From NCBI RefSeq assembly GCF_003015185.1, contig NZ_CP027860.1:3348001-3412000 (forward strand): a DNA stretch of 64,000 nucleotides, read 5' to 3'. Below the pieces are notes generated by a model. It worked only from the letters and a program-made list of their open reading frames with translations, made no database searches and was not told where the DNA came from. A program made the position numbers and the translations under genes. Source of the DNA: Ahniella affigens (lineage in GTDB: Bacteria > Pseudomonadota > Gammaproteobacteria > Xanthomonadales > Ahniellaceae). Below, piece after piece: positions 8,080-17,397 of the stretch (positions are counted from its first letter, which is position 1; each line of letters begins with the position of its first letter).

Positions 8080-11000
8080 ATGCGCCCCTTGTATCGCTTT
8101 GCCGTCGTGCTGATCGCTGGCCTGTCTCTGCTTGCCTGTTCGGGCAAGGAAGACGGCGCCCCACCTGAAGTTCAAACTGTCGCTGCAAACGATCAGGCCG
8201 CCAAAACGCCTGACGCGTTCACGGTCGTCAGCCAATATGGCGAACTGTATGAGGGGCGACCATCAGTCGTGCTGAAATTCAGCGAACCCGTCGTCAGCTC
8301 GCAAGCATTCGATACGCTGGTAACGATCACGAATCCCAGTGGTGCCCGCCCGGATGGCTCATGGATGCTTGGCGAAAGCACCGAATTGCGCTTCCCCTGG
8401 TTGGAAGCCGATACCACCTACACCGTTTCGGTGAAGGCCGAACTGGCGTCCGTGCGCGGCCCCACGCTCGCCAAGAATGCCGAGTTGAAGATCGATTCCG
8501 GCGCCCAGGCGCCTCTCGTGGGCTTTGCGAGCCAGGGCGTCATTCTGCCGCAGCATGACACGCGCGGGCTGCCAGTCGTCTCGGTCAATCTGGATGCCGT
8601 CGACATCGAGTTCATGAAGGTGCGTGAGGAGTCTTTGCAAGCCTTCCTCAGCGAGTTTGAGCGCAATGGTCGGAAGAGCTACTGGACGCTGCAGAATGTC
8701 GCCAAGTATGCCGACTCGGTCTATGCCAACCGCTTTGCGTTGAACGCCAAAGGTTCTGAGCGCGTCACGAGCCACATCCCGGTCCGCGATATCGACGAAC
8801 TCCGCGATACTGGCGTGTACTTCGCTGTGATGAAGCGTCCCGGCAGTTTCGAATACGAGTTCGATACCGCAATGTTCTTCGTCAGCGACATCGGCGTCCA
8901 CGTGCGGCGCTATGCTGACCAAACCCTGGTCCTGACCACATCGCTGGAATCCGGTGCGGCCAAACCAGACGTAACGGTTGAGTTTCGCCAACCAACGAAC
9001 GGCGTCGTCGCGTCCGTGACCACGGATCACGATGGCCTCGCCCTGATCAAGCATCAGCCCAACTCTTCGCAACTCCTGGTTGCTCGCCGCGGCGATGACC
9101 TCACGTTGCTTGCGTTCAATCAACCGGCACTCGACTTGACCGAATTCGCGCTGGCGGGCGAACCGTTCCGCGAACGCGAGGTGTTTGCGTGGTCGGGACG
9201 CGACTTGTATCGCCCGGGCGAAATGCTCGGCATCTCGGCGCTGCTCCGGGACGCCGATGGCAAGTCGGTACCAGCACAATCGGTGTTCGTGTCTCTGAAG
9301 CAGCCCGATGGCCGCGAGCTGTCCCGGCGCGAACTGAAGCCTGGTGACCTCAACTATCTGCGTTATGAATCGATCGTGCCGCCTGATGCACCAACGGGCC
9401 GCTGGAGCGTGGAACTGTCGACCGATCCGAACATGGCCCGGCCAGTCCGGTATCCGGTTCGCGTGGAAGAGTTCATTCCCGAACGACTCAAGCTCAATTT
9501 GGACGCACAGGAAACGCTGGCCCCAGGCGAGCCGTTGGCGCTGACGGCCGAAGGCGCCTGGTTGTACGGCTCCCCTGCTGCCGGTAACCGTTTCACCGCC
9601 CGCATGACGGTGCAAGTCGATCAACATCCGGTGCCGAGCCTGAAAGACTTTTATTTCAGCGATTCGCTGATGGAGCTTCCGGGTGCACCGCGTGATGTGG
9701 TCGAAGATGGCGAGTTGGATGAGGAAGGCAAATTCAGCACCGACATCACGATTGACGAAGCGACCGCGCCCACGGGCCCAGTGCAAGTAGTGATTGCCGG
9801 TTCTGTCTACGAATCGGGTGGTCGCGCGGTCACGCGCGCCCTGAAGCGCACCGTTTGGCCGGCTGACACGATTGTCGGCGTGCGGCCGTTGTTCGACGTC
9901 AACGATGGCGCCACTCCTGAAACCGATGCCGAGTTCGAGATCATTCGCACCAATGCCGCGGGCGACGCGCTGGCCTCCAAGCCGCTGAAGATCAAGCTCA
10001 TGCGCGAGGAACGTCACTACAACTGGAATTGGGTGGATGGTGGCGGCTGGACGTCGAACTTCACGTCGACGTGGAGCGCCGATGCCGAACAGGATCTCAC
10101 GCTATCAGCGGGTCAACGCGGCAAGTTCGGCGCGGCAGTCAGCTGGGGCGGCTATCGATTGGAAATCACCGATCCCGAAACGGGTCTGACCACACGGGTG
10201 CCGTTCCAGGCCGGTTGGGGTTGGTATAACGATGCGCAGGACAAGGGCTCACGTCCGGACAAAGTCAAACTGGCGCTGGACAAAGCCGGATATGTGCCGG
10301 GCGAAACGATCAAGCTGACGATCAAACCGCCACATCCAGGCCCTGCCCTCGTGCTGATTGAGAGCGACAAGCTGTTGTGGCAGAAGCGCCTGACGGTCAG
10401 CAACGAAACCAGCATCGAGATTCCGTTTGATAAGAGCTGGGAACGCCACGACGTGTATGCAACAGCGCTGGTCTTCCGACCGGGTGATTCGGCCGAAAAA
10501 ATCACGCCGAATCGCGCCGTGGGCATTACGCACATCCCGCTCGCACGTGCTGATCGCAAACTCGAAGTCAGTGTCGACGCACCCGAGAAGGCGCGCCCGG
10601 AACAAGTGGCCACTGTGTCCGTCAAGGCCCCAGCCCTCGCCGGCAAACAGGCCCAAGTGGTATTGACGGCGGTCGATCTCGGCATTCTGAATATCACGCA
10701 GTTCGCGTTGCCCGATCCGGCCGGATTCTTCTTCGCGCCGCGCCAGTTCATGACCGAATCCTTCGACGTGTTCAATCGCATCATCGAATCGCTGGATGGC
10801 AGCAAGGCGCGTCTGCGTTACGGTGGCGACGCGGCGATGCTCGCATTGCCGGCTGGCCGGCGTCCGAACGTCAAAGTGCAGACCATCGATCTGTACCAGG
10901 CGCCCACGAGTTTTGATGCACAGGGCAACGCGCAGATCCAACTGACGTTGCCAGATTTCAACGGCACGCTGCGCCTCGTGGCGGTGGCCTTCGATGAACA

Positions 11001-12948
11001 GCGCTTCGGAACCGGCTCGCGCGAACTCATTGTGCAGGCACCGTTGGTGGTTGAACTGGCGGCACCACGCGCGATGGCATCGGGCGACAAAGCCGAGATT
11101 GCGGTGGATCTGGAAAATCTGAGTGGCGCTGACAGCAGCCTCAGCGTGCAGTTGGACGGCGGCGACTTGATCAACGTCGGCGAACCGAAACGCAGCGTCA
11201 AGTTGGCCGACAAGGGTCGCGAGACTTTGAAGTTCCCGATCACCGCGCGCGATCGCTATGGCGTCGCACGTATTTCGGTCAAAGTCAGTCACGGCGCGGG
11301 CACCTTTGCGCGCAATCTTGAGTTTGCGGTGCGTCCGGCGTATCCGATCGAGCGTCGCAATCGCACCGTCGTGATGACCGACAATGCGACGATTACACCC
11401 GCCGCCAATCTGCGCGAAGGACTGGTCGCCGATTCCGTGGTCTCGCGCATCAACCTGGGCACCCTGCCCCCATTGCCCTTCGCAGCAGCCGCGCGCGATC
11501 TGATCCACTACCCCTATGGCTGCGTGGAACAGACCACGAGCAAGGCGTTCCCGATTGCATTGATGGATCAGGCGACCCAACAGCAGTTCGCACTGGACCC
11601 GCTGACCGACGCCGAGCGCAAGGAAATGATGAGCGTCGCGTTCTCAAGGCTCCTGGCCATGCAGAATGAAAACGGACACTTCTCGATGTGGCCGGGAGAC
11701 GGCTATCAAGTCACCTACATGACGCCGTACGTCGCCGACATGCTGGTGACCGCCCGCGAAAACGGCTTCGAGCCGCCGGAGCAGCTGATCGAGCGTGCTC
11801 TGAAGCGTTTGAATGACGACATGCTGTCTGGCGGCAACTCGCACTACGAGTACAACTACTCCGACCATTTGCGCGTGGCCGAAATGGCCTACGCCGGCTA
11901 CGTTCTCGCCCGCCTGAAGCGCGCCCCACTGGGCACGCTGCGCGTGCTCTACGACAACGAGCGCGAGAAGCTGGTGACGCCGCTGCCACTGGTGCATCTG
12001 GGTGTCGCGCTGAAGCTGATGGGTGATGACGAGCGCGGCGAGAAAGCGCTGGATGAGGCCTTCTCGAAGGAGTTCACCCGCCCGGATTACGTTGGCGATT
12101 ACGGCACGGATCTACGTGACCTGGCTTTGATGGTGGCGACGGTCATGGAGCAGAAGATGTCGAAGCCGGAATACGAAACCAAGGTCATGGATCTCGCCCG
12201 CGAACATGCCGGCTCGAAGTCCGACCATTGGCAATACCTGAGCACGCAGGAGCAGATCGCCCTGGTCCGCCTCGGCCGTGGTCTGCGGGAAGCCAACGGG
12301 CAGACGGTGGCGGGCGACGTCACCATTGGCGACAACGCCGAACCGTTCTCGCCGTCACGGTTTATCTCGCGCACGTTCTCGGCGCCGGACATCGCCGCAG
12401 GAATTCGCATCGAACCTGAGAGCGAGGGCCAGTTGTTCCTCAGTGAAGACGTAGTCGGCTATCCCAACACGGCGCCCGCGCAGAAGTTTGAAGGGGTGTC
12501 GATCTACCGCCAGTATTTCTACACCGATGGTCGCGAATACGATGGCGAACCGCTGACGAGCGGCGATGTGCTCGTGGCCGCGATCCGCGTGCAGGCCGAT
12601 GCCGAAATGCGGGACGCGCTCGTGGTGGACTTGCTGCCGGGTGGGCTTGAGATCGAAAACCTGAATCTGGTCGACAGCAGCGTGTTTGAAGGCGTCACGA
12701 TCTACGGTCAGGAAATGGAGTACGCCGCGACCAGTACTGAGTTCCAGTATCAGGAATTCCGTGACGACCGCTACGTGGCGGCGCTTCGCCTCTGGAACGG
12801 TCAGGAGTCGAAGCTGTTCTATCTCGTGCGCGCGGTGTCGCCGGGTGAGTATCGCGTGCCTTCGCCGATGATCGAGGACATGTATCGTCCGAAACTGCGC
12901 GGCGTCGGTGCGGCGTCACCGGCAAAGATCGTGGTGCGCGAGCCCTGA
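8080..12948 (+). CDS. Bacterial alpha-2-macroglobulin lipoprotein (YfhM-like)
   Basis: A 1622-residue periplasmic lipoprotein resembling E. coli YfhM (about 1650 residues), thought to trap proteases that breach the outer membrane. Lipobox LSLLAC places the acylated Cys at residue 20. Macroglobulin-like beta-domains fill the N-terminal half; the bait region is likely around 840-930. The thioester motif GCVEQ is intact with C1148 and Q1151, followed by the alpha-toroid thioester domain (about 1110-1420) and a C-terminal macroglobulin/receptor-like domain. The penicillin-binding protein 1C gene follows 132 bp later in the same direction, the conserved pairing in which PbpC is proposed to repair damaged wall. 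Confidence 0.92.
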   Translation: MRPLYRFAVVLIAGLSLLACSGKEDGAPPEVQTVAANDQAAKTPDAFTVVSQYGELYEGRPSVVLKFSEPVVSSQAFDTLVTITNPSGARPDGSWMLGESTELRFPWLEADTTYTVSVKAELASVRGPTLAKNAELKIDSGAQAPLVGFASQGVILPQHDTRGLPVVSVNLDAVDIEFMKVREESLQAFLSEFERNGRKSYWTLQNVAKYADSVYANRFALNAKGSERVTSHIPVRDIDELRDTGVYFAVMKRPGSFEYEFDTAMFFVSDIGVHVRRYADQTLVLTTSLESGAAKPDVTVEFRQPTNGVVASVTTDHDGLALIKHQPNSSQLLVARRGDDLTLLAFNQPALDLTEFALAGEPFREREVFAWSGRDLYRPGEMLGISALLRDADGKSVPAQSVFVSLKQPDGRELSRRELKPGDLNYLRYESIVPPDAPTGRWSVELSTDPNMARPVRYPVRVEEFIPERLKLNLDAQETLAPGEPLALTAEGAWLYGSPAAGNRFTARMTVQVDQHPVPSLKDFYFSDSLMELPGAPRDVVEDGELDEEGKFSTDITIDEATAPTGPVQVVIAGSVYESGGRAVTRALKRTVWPADTIVGVRPLFDVNDGATPETDAEFEIIRTNAAGDALASKPLKIKLMREERHYNWNWVDGGGWTSNFTSTWSADAEQDLTLSAGQRGKFGAAVSWGGYRLEITDPETGLTTRVPFQAGWGWYNDAQDKGSRPDKVKLALDKAGYVPGETIKLTIKPPHPGPALVLIESDKLLWQKRLTVSNETSIEIPFDKSWERHDVYATALVFRPGDSAEKITPNRAVGITHIPLARADRKLEVSVDAPEKARPEQVATVSVKAPALAGKQAQVVLTAVDLGILNITQFALPDPAGFFFAPRQFMTESFDVFNRIIESLDGSKARLRYGGDAAMLALPAGRRPNVKVQTIDLYQAPTSFDAQGNAQIQLTLPDFNGTLRLVAVAFDEQRFGTGSRELIVQAPLVVELAAPRAMASGDKAEIAVDLENLSGADSSLSVQLDGGDLINVGEPKRSVKLADKGRETLKFPITARDRYGVARISVKVSHGAGTFARNLEFAVRPAYPIERRNRTVVMTDNATITPAANLREGLVADSVVSRINLGTLPPLPFAAAARDLIHYPYGCVEQTTSKAFPIALMDQATQQQFALDPLTDAERKEMMSVAFSRLLAMQNENGHFSMWPGDGYQVTYMTPYVADMLVTARENGFEPPEQLIERALKRLNDDMLSGGNSHYEYNYSDHLRVAEMAYAGYVLARLKRAPLGTLRVLYDNEREKLVTPLPLVHLGVALKLMGDDERGEKALDEAFSKEFTRPDYVGDYGTDLRDLALMVATVMEQKMSKPEYETKVMDLAREHAGSKSDHWQYLSTQEQIALVRLGRGLREANGQTVAGDVTIGDNAEPFSPSRFISRTFSAPDIAAGIRIEPESEGQLFLSEDVVGYPNTAPAQKFEGVSIYRQYFYTDGREYDGEPLTSGDVLVAAIRVQADAEMRDALVVDLLPGGLEIENLNLVDSSVFEGVTIYGQEMEYAATSTEFQYQEFRDDRYVAALRLWNGQESKLFYLVRAVSPGEYRVPSPMIEDMYRPKLRGVGAASPAKIVVREP

Positions 12949-12962
12949 TCCTTGGTGATGTA

Positions 12963-12991
12963 GCGATCCCGTTGCATGCCAACGGGATCGC
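12963..12991. terminator. Strong hairpin between A2M and pbpC
   Basis: A perfect 11-bp stem, GCGATCCCGTT with AACGGGATCGC, and a 7-nt loop. No T-run follows on either strand, so it is more likely an mRNA processing/stability element or attenuator between the two genes than a full rho-independent terminator. Confidence 0.45.
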
Positions 12992-13080
12992 ATCGCACCA
13001 TCCACCCCTGTGGTGGTGCAGCCTGACCAATCGGATGCCGAATCCGGTGTGGTGACGATCTCTCACGACTGCGACCTCTG

Positions 13081-15426
13081 ATGCCCGCTCGCGTTCGCCA
13101 ATGGCTGAAGAACCATCCGCGTTGGACTTGCCTCCTCGGTCTGATGCTGCTCGTGATCTTGCTTGATCGCTGTTTTCCGCCGCCGATTCCAAATCTCAAT
13201 CAAGATGCCGCGACCGTTGTGCTCGCGCGCGATGGCACACCGCTCCGGGCGTTTGCGAACGCGGAAGGGGTGTGGCGCTATCCGGTTTCACTCAATGAGG
13301 TGTCACCGCGGTATCTCGAAGCGTTGCGCGGCTATGAGGATCGCTGGTTCGACTATCACCCCGGGTTCAATCCGTTGGCCTTTGCGCGCGCACTGATGCA
13401 GGCGGTCTGGCATGGCGAGATTGTCTCGGGTGGCTCGACATTGACCATGCAGGTAGCGCGCATGATCGAGCCGATTCCGCATTCGGGCGTCGGCAAGATT
13501 CGCCAGGTCATTCGCGCACTGCAACTCGAACTGCGATTGAGCAAGTCTGAAATTCTGACGCTGTACGTGAACCTCGCGCCATTTGGTGGCGGGATCGAAG
13601 GCGTCCAGGCAGCAAGCTACGCCTACCTCGGCAAGCCAGCGTCACAGCTGTCGCATTCCGAAGCAGCACTGCTCGCCGTGTTGCCGCAATCACCCAGCCG
13701 GAACCGACCTGATCGACACCCCGAGCGCGCCCGCGCGGCTCGTGACAAGGTTCTGAATCGGCTCGCTGAATTCGGCGACTGGCCGAGCGGCGTCATTGCC
13801 GAAGCGCGCGATGAACCGGTGGTCGCACGTAGCCTGCGCCCGCCGATGCTGGCGGCATTGCTCGCGGAGCGCTTGAAACGCGAACACCCGGACTCGCGAC
13901 GTCTGCATTCGACCATCGACGCAACGCTGCAGCGCGCGATGGAAACGCAACTCGCGCAATACATGCAGCGATTGCCGGAAAAAACCTCGGCAGCCGTGTT
14001 GGTGCTCGACCATCGCAACTTAGAGACGCTGGTCTACATCGGCTCGGCCCAGTATGGCGATGAGTTGCGTCTCGGTCACATCGACATGGTGCAGGCGCGC
14101 CGCTCACCGGGATCAACGCTGAAGCCCTTCCTGTACGGCATGGCCCTGGACGCGGGCCTGATTCATTCGGAAAGCCTGTTGCTTGATGTACCGCAGGATT
14201 TTGACGGCTATCGACCTGGCAACTTCGGTGATGACTTCAACGGTCCCATCGCCGCGTCCGAAGCCTTGCGCCTGTCGCTGAACGTGCCGGCGGTGGACTT
14301 GCTCGATCGGGTTGGGCCGCAGCGCTTCAGCGCGCGGCTCGCGCATGCGGGCGTTGACTTGAATCTGCCGTTGGCCGCGAAACCGAATCTGTCGATCATC
14401 CTGGGTGGCACCGCAACGCAATTGGAACAACTGGTCGGTGCTTATGCCGCCTTGGCCAGTGGGGGCATGGCCGGATCGATCCGATTGCTGCAGACCGATC
14501 CGGAATCCCGCCGGCAGCTTCTGACCCCGGGCGCCGCGTTCATTGTTCGCAACATGCTCGCTGACCACGGCCGACCAGGCGACCCGGGGGCCTTGATCGA
14601 CACGAGTCGGCGCAAGCAGATCGCCTGGAAGACCGGGACGAGTTACGGCTTTCGCGATGCATGGGCAATCGGCGTCACCCCCGAGCACGTGATTGGTGTC
14701 TGGATCGGCCGCCCGGACGGCACGCCCGTGCCGGACCAATATGGGGCTGCGACTGCGCTGCCCTTGCTAATCGATTTGAGCGAGCGGCTGCCCGGCCAGG
14801 CGCGCTTTACCGACGTTCGGCCGGCGTCCGTGCAGCTTGCAACCATTTGTTGGCCCGCCGGCACGTTGGCAACCGACAACGCGGACGGGTCCTGTCGAAA
14901 GAAGCGCGAGGCGATGCTGCTGGACAATCTGGCGCCGCCGACATTGTTGGACCGTGCGAGCAAGGCGTCAGACGCGCTGACTGTGAACTATCAAGTGGAT
15001 ACGAAATCGGGGCTCAGAGTCAGCCCTGGGTGCAGCGATCAACCAAGTCTTACCTTGACGAAGACGCGCTGGCCGGTGTTGGCGGAGCCTTGGATCGGCC
15101 AAGTCGAGCGCGATTACAACCGCCTGCCCGCGTTCGCACCGGGTTGCCAGTCTGAATCACTGAGCCCAAGCGACAGCTTGCGGATCGAAGGCCTGGTGAA
15201 TCACAGTGTGCTGCGCAAGGCCCCGGGCAGCGACGAGCCAGTGCGGGCGAGGCTCAGAGCCATTGGCGCCAGTGGCCGTGTCGACTGGTTGCTGGATGGT
15301 CGGTGGCTGGCCGAGCAAGGTCCGGCGCAGAGTTTCGACCTGAGCTTTACACGCACCGGGACGCAAACGATAACGGCCCTGGATGAACAGGGCCGTTTTG
15401 GTCAGATCGAAGTGCGGGTGGAATAG
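13081..15426 (+). CDS. pbpC: Penicillin-binding protein 1C
   Basis: A 781-residue bifunctional peptidoglycan synthase anchored by one N-terminal membrane segment (LLGLMLLVILLDRCF). The GT51 glycosyltransferase domain spans about 45-230 with catalytic E86 in GYEDRWF and the second motif GGSTLTMQVAR. The transpeptidase domain follows with SxxK (S345-T-L-K348), SLN (399-401) and KTG (517-519). The C-terminal part (about 690-781) is the BiPBP_C domain characteristic of the 1C class. All catalytic residues are present. Expression with the upstream alpha-2-macroglobulin is inferred from the conserved pairing. The last 50 bp of the gene encode an unusual intragenic hairpin with a short T-run. Confidence 0.93.
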   Translation: MPARVRQWLKNHPRWTCLLGLMLLVILLDRCFPPPIPNLNQDAATVVLARDGTPLRAFANAEGVWRYPVSLNEVSPRYLEALRGYEDRWFDYHPGFNPLAFARALMQAVWHGEIVSGGSTLTMQVARMIEPIPHSGVGKIRQVIRALQLELRLSKSEILTLYVNLAPFGGGIEGVQAASYAYLGKPASQLSHSEAALLAVLPQSPSRNRPDRHPERARAARDKVLNRLAEFGDWPSGVIAEARDEPVVARSLRPPMLAALLAERLKREHPDSRRLHSTIDATLQRAMETQLAQYMQRLPEKTSAAVLVLDHRNLETLVYIGSAQYGDELRLGHIDMVQARRSPGSTLKPFLYGMALDAGLIHSESLLLDVPQDFDGYRPGNFGDDFNGPIAASEALRLSLNVPAVDLLDRVGPQRFSARLAHAGVDLNLPLAAKPNLSIILGGTATQLEQLVGAYAALASGGMAGSIRLLQTDPESRRQLLTPGAAFIVRNMLADHGRPGDPGALIDTSRRKQIAWKTGTSYGFRDAWAIGVTPEHVIGVWIGRPDGTPVPDQYGAATALPLLIDLSERLPGQARFTDVRPASVQLATICWPAGTLATDNADGSCRKKREAMLLDNLAPPTLLDRASKASDALTVNYQVDTKSGLRVSPGCSDQPSLTLTKTRWPVLAEPWIGQVERDYNRLPAFAPGCQSESLSPSDSLRIEGLVNHSVLRKAPGSDEPVRARLRAIGASGRVDWLLDGRWLAEQGPAQSFDLSFTRTGTQTITALDEQGRFGQIEVRVE
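15373..15399 (+). terminator. Terminator-like hairpin inside the 3' end of pbpC
   Basis: A perfect 9-bp stem, ACGGCCCTG with CAGGGCCGT, loop GATGAA, followed by TTT. It lies within the final 18 codons of pbpC, not after the stop. Termination here would remove the stop codon, so it may be weak, or it may mark the mRNA 3' end in a non-stop context. Confidence 0.4.
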
Positions 15427-15428
15427 CC

Positions 15429-15446
15429 GCGGCAATTTCTTGCCGC
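15429..15446. terminator. Hairpin between convergent pbpC and tolC
   Basis: A perfect 7-bp stem, GCGGCAA with TTGCCGC, and loop TTTC, placed in the 34-bp gap between the convergent stops. It has no long T-run; bidirectional termination is plausible but weakly supported. Confidence 0.4.
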
Positions 15447-15460
15447 CGACCGATACCCGA

Positions 15461-16798
15461 TTACTTCAGCAGCGCATTGACTGCCTGCAGATCGTCAATG
15501 TCGATCGTGCCGGCCGACTGTTTCAGACGGAGCTGGCTCAGGATAAAGTTGTGGCGGGAACTGGCGTACTCGCGCTCCTGACTGAACAGCAACTGCTGCG
15601 ACAGCAACACGTCGACGATCGTACGGGTGCCGACCTCGAAACCGGCCTGAGTGGCTTCCAGCGCGCTCTTCGCCGAGACCAATGCTTGCTTGCGGGCCTC
15701 CACCGAGCTGATGCCGGCGACGACAGAGCGATAAGCGCTACGGGTTTGCCGCGTGACGGCACGACGCGTTTGCTCCAAACCGTCTTCGGCCGCGTCACGG
15801 CTCGCCACCGCTTGCTTGTAGCCAGCCTGGGTGCCACCGCCCGAGAAGATCGGGACATTCAACGACACGCCTACGGAACGGTTGATCGGATCGAGCGTTT
15901 GGAACGGGCGGACATCGCCATCTTGCGAACTCTTTGAGTACTGCGCATTGAGACCAACCGTTGGGAGATGGCCAGCCCAGGCTGCCTTGGCGTTGTAACG
16001 TGCCGACTCCAACTGCTGCTGCTGTGCACGCACCGCCGGGCTCATCTCAAGAGCCGTGGTCACCCAGTCCTCAAGGTTGCCGTCCGTTGGCTTGTCCAGC
16101 GGAATGTCCTCCTGCAATGGCTTAACCGTCTCAACACTGGCGCCAGTAAGTTCGGTCAGCGCTTCAAACGTATCATCCAATCCGTTTTGGGCTTGAATCA
16201 CCGCGGCCCGGGCGCTGTCGAACTGGGCGCGTGCTTCATGCACTTCGGTAATGGCACTGAGACCTACCTCGAAACGCTGCTCGGCCTGCTCCAACTGCCG
16301 ACCGACGGCTTTTTCCTGTGCTTCTGCCGAGGCCAGATTGGTCTGCGCAGTCAGCACATTGAAGTAGGCTTCGGCAACGCGAACGATGAGTTGATCGTTC
16401 GCCGCTTCGTAATCCAGTTCACCTTTGCTGGCACCGGACTTGGCCGCACGCAGCCGCATGTAATTGGCATGGCTGTAAATCGATTGGGTCAAGCTCGCAC
16501 CGTAGCTTGAGCCACCGCCCGAGGTCGACAGTGTCGCGACCGGCGGTGCACTGGGGTCGGCACCGAGTTGATCGGCTTCGAACCAGTTCTTGTTCTTGGA
16601 GTAGCTCGCATCGACCTGCGGCAGGATGGCGGCACGGGCCACTCCCACACCAGCAGCGCTGGCCCGGGAATTGGCTTCAGCAATGGCAAGCTGCGGATCA
16701 GAAGCGCGGGCGGCTTCATACACATCCATGAGATCCGCGGCACTGGCGGTGACGGTCAGGGCCATCAATACGCTGGCCAGGGGCAGTTTTTTCAACAT
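15461..16798 (-). CDS. tolC: TolC-family outer-membrane channel
   Basis: A 445-residue outer-membrane efflux channel subunit forming the trimeric duct of RND and type I export systems. The signal peptide is KKLPLASVLMALTVTASA; the two duplicated outer-membrane efflux domains span about 25-215 and 235-425, with the typical AYFNVLTAQTNLASAEAQ and AYRSVVAGISSVEA helices. The ATG at 16798 is fixed by a GAGGAA Shine-Dalgarno five bases upstream and by the signal peptide; the frame stays open for 59 codons further upstream only because it enters the repeat array. It follows pcm in the same direction with the array in between, and the RND pump and adaptor genes lie upstream of pcm, so it is a likely partner. 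Confidence 0.9.
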   Translation of the reverse strand: MLKKLPLASVLMALTVTASAADLMDVYEAARASDPQLAIAEANSRASAAGVGVARAAILPQVDASYSKNKNWFEADQLGADPSAPPVATLSTSGGGSSYGASLTQSIYSHANYMRLRAAKSGASKGELDYEAANDQLIVRVAEAYFNVLTAQTNLASAEAQEKAVGRQLEQAEQRFEVGLSAITEVHEARAQFDSARAAVIQAQNGLDDTFEALTELTGASVETVKPLQEDIPLDKPTDGNLEDWVTTALEMSPAVRAQQQQLESARYNAKAAWAGHLPTVGLNAQYSKSSQDGDVRPFQTLDPINRSVGVSLNVPIFSGGGTQAGYKQAVASRDAAEDGLEQTRRAVTRQTRSAYRSVVAGISSVEARKQALVSAKSALEATQAGFEVGTRTIVDVLLSQQLLFSQEREYASSRHNFILSQLRLKQSAGTIDIDDLQAVNALLK

Positions 16799-16855
16799 GT
16801 CATTCCTCGACTTTGTTGTGATGTTGAACCCGGGAACAACTCCCGGATTCTTATT

Positions 16856-16882
16856 GGAACCACCCTCAGCGACGGTGGTTCC
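16856..16882. promoter_or_regulatory. Hairpin in the tolC leader
   Basis: A 9-bp perfect stem, GGAACCACC with GGTGGTTCC, lies 58 bp upstream of the tolC ATG and directly adjacent to the end of the hairpin-repeat array. It may belong to the leader of a pcm-tolC read-through mRNA. Role not determined. Confidence 0.4.
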
Positions 16883-16886
16883 GATA

Positions 16887-17380
16887 TTTGCTGTCGAAGC
16901 ACGCTCGTCCTGAGCGTGCTTCAACTCGCGAGTCCGGTACACGCCCGGACTCGCTCTCGCCGAATCAATCGCCAAGGCGATCGATTCGCGGGCGCGCCTT
17001 CCGTGGCGCGCTGATCATTTGCTGTCGAAGCACGCTCGTCCTGAGCGTGCTTCAACTCGCGAGTCCGGTACACGCCCGGACTCGCTCTCGCCGAATCAAT
17101 CGCCAAGGCGATCGATTCGCGGGCGCGCCTTCCGTGGCGCGCTGATCATTTGCTGTCGAAGCACGCTCGTCCTGAGCGTGCTTCAACTCGCGAGTCCGGT
17201 ACACGCCCGGACTCGCTCTCGCCGAATCAATCGCCAAGGCGATCGATTCGCGGGCGCGCCTTCCGTGGCGCGCTGATCATTTGCTGTCGAAGCACGCTCG
17301 TCCTGAGCGTGCTTCAACTCGCGAGTCCGGTACACGCCCGGACTCGCTCTCGCCGAATCAATCGCCAAGGCGATCGATTC
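16887..17380 (-). repeat. Hairpin-repeat array 1 (131-bp unit, 3 full + 1 partial copy)
   Basis: Units begin at 16887, 17018, 17149 and 17280; the last is cut after about 101 bp. Copies are essentially identical. Read on the minus strand, each unit contains four hairpins: GCGCGCC/GGCGCGC; GAATCGATCG/CGATTGATTC (one G-U pair); GCGAGTCCGG/CCGGACTCGC; and AAGCACGCTC/GAGCGTGCTT with loop AGGAC. The array lies between the stop of pcm and the start of tolC, so in a pcm-tolC transcript it would form about 14 stem-loops. The period of 131 is not divisible by three and every copy carries stops, so it does not encode a repeat protein. It is the same family as the array at 49628-50270. Confidence 0.95.
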
Positions 17381-17397
17381 AATGTCTCATTCCAACG

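Noticed and set aside
8359-10017. 552-codon minus-strand frame opposite the alpha-2-macroglobulin gene
   Set aside because: Antisense shadow; codon pattern and composition do not resemble a protein, and the opposite frame has clear lipoprotein and domain features.
16887-17380. Array as CRISPR
   Set aside because: No variable spacers: the whole ~131-bp unit repeats. Hairpin content and near-identity do not fit repeat-spacer structure, and no cas genes are present.
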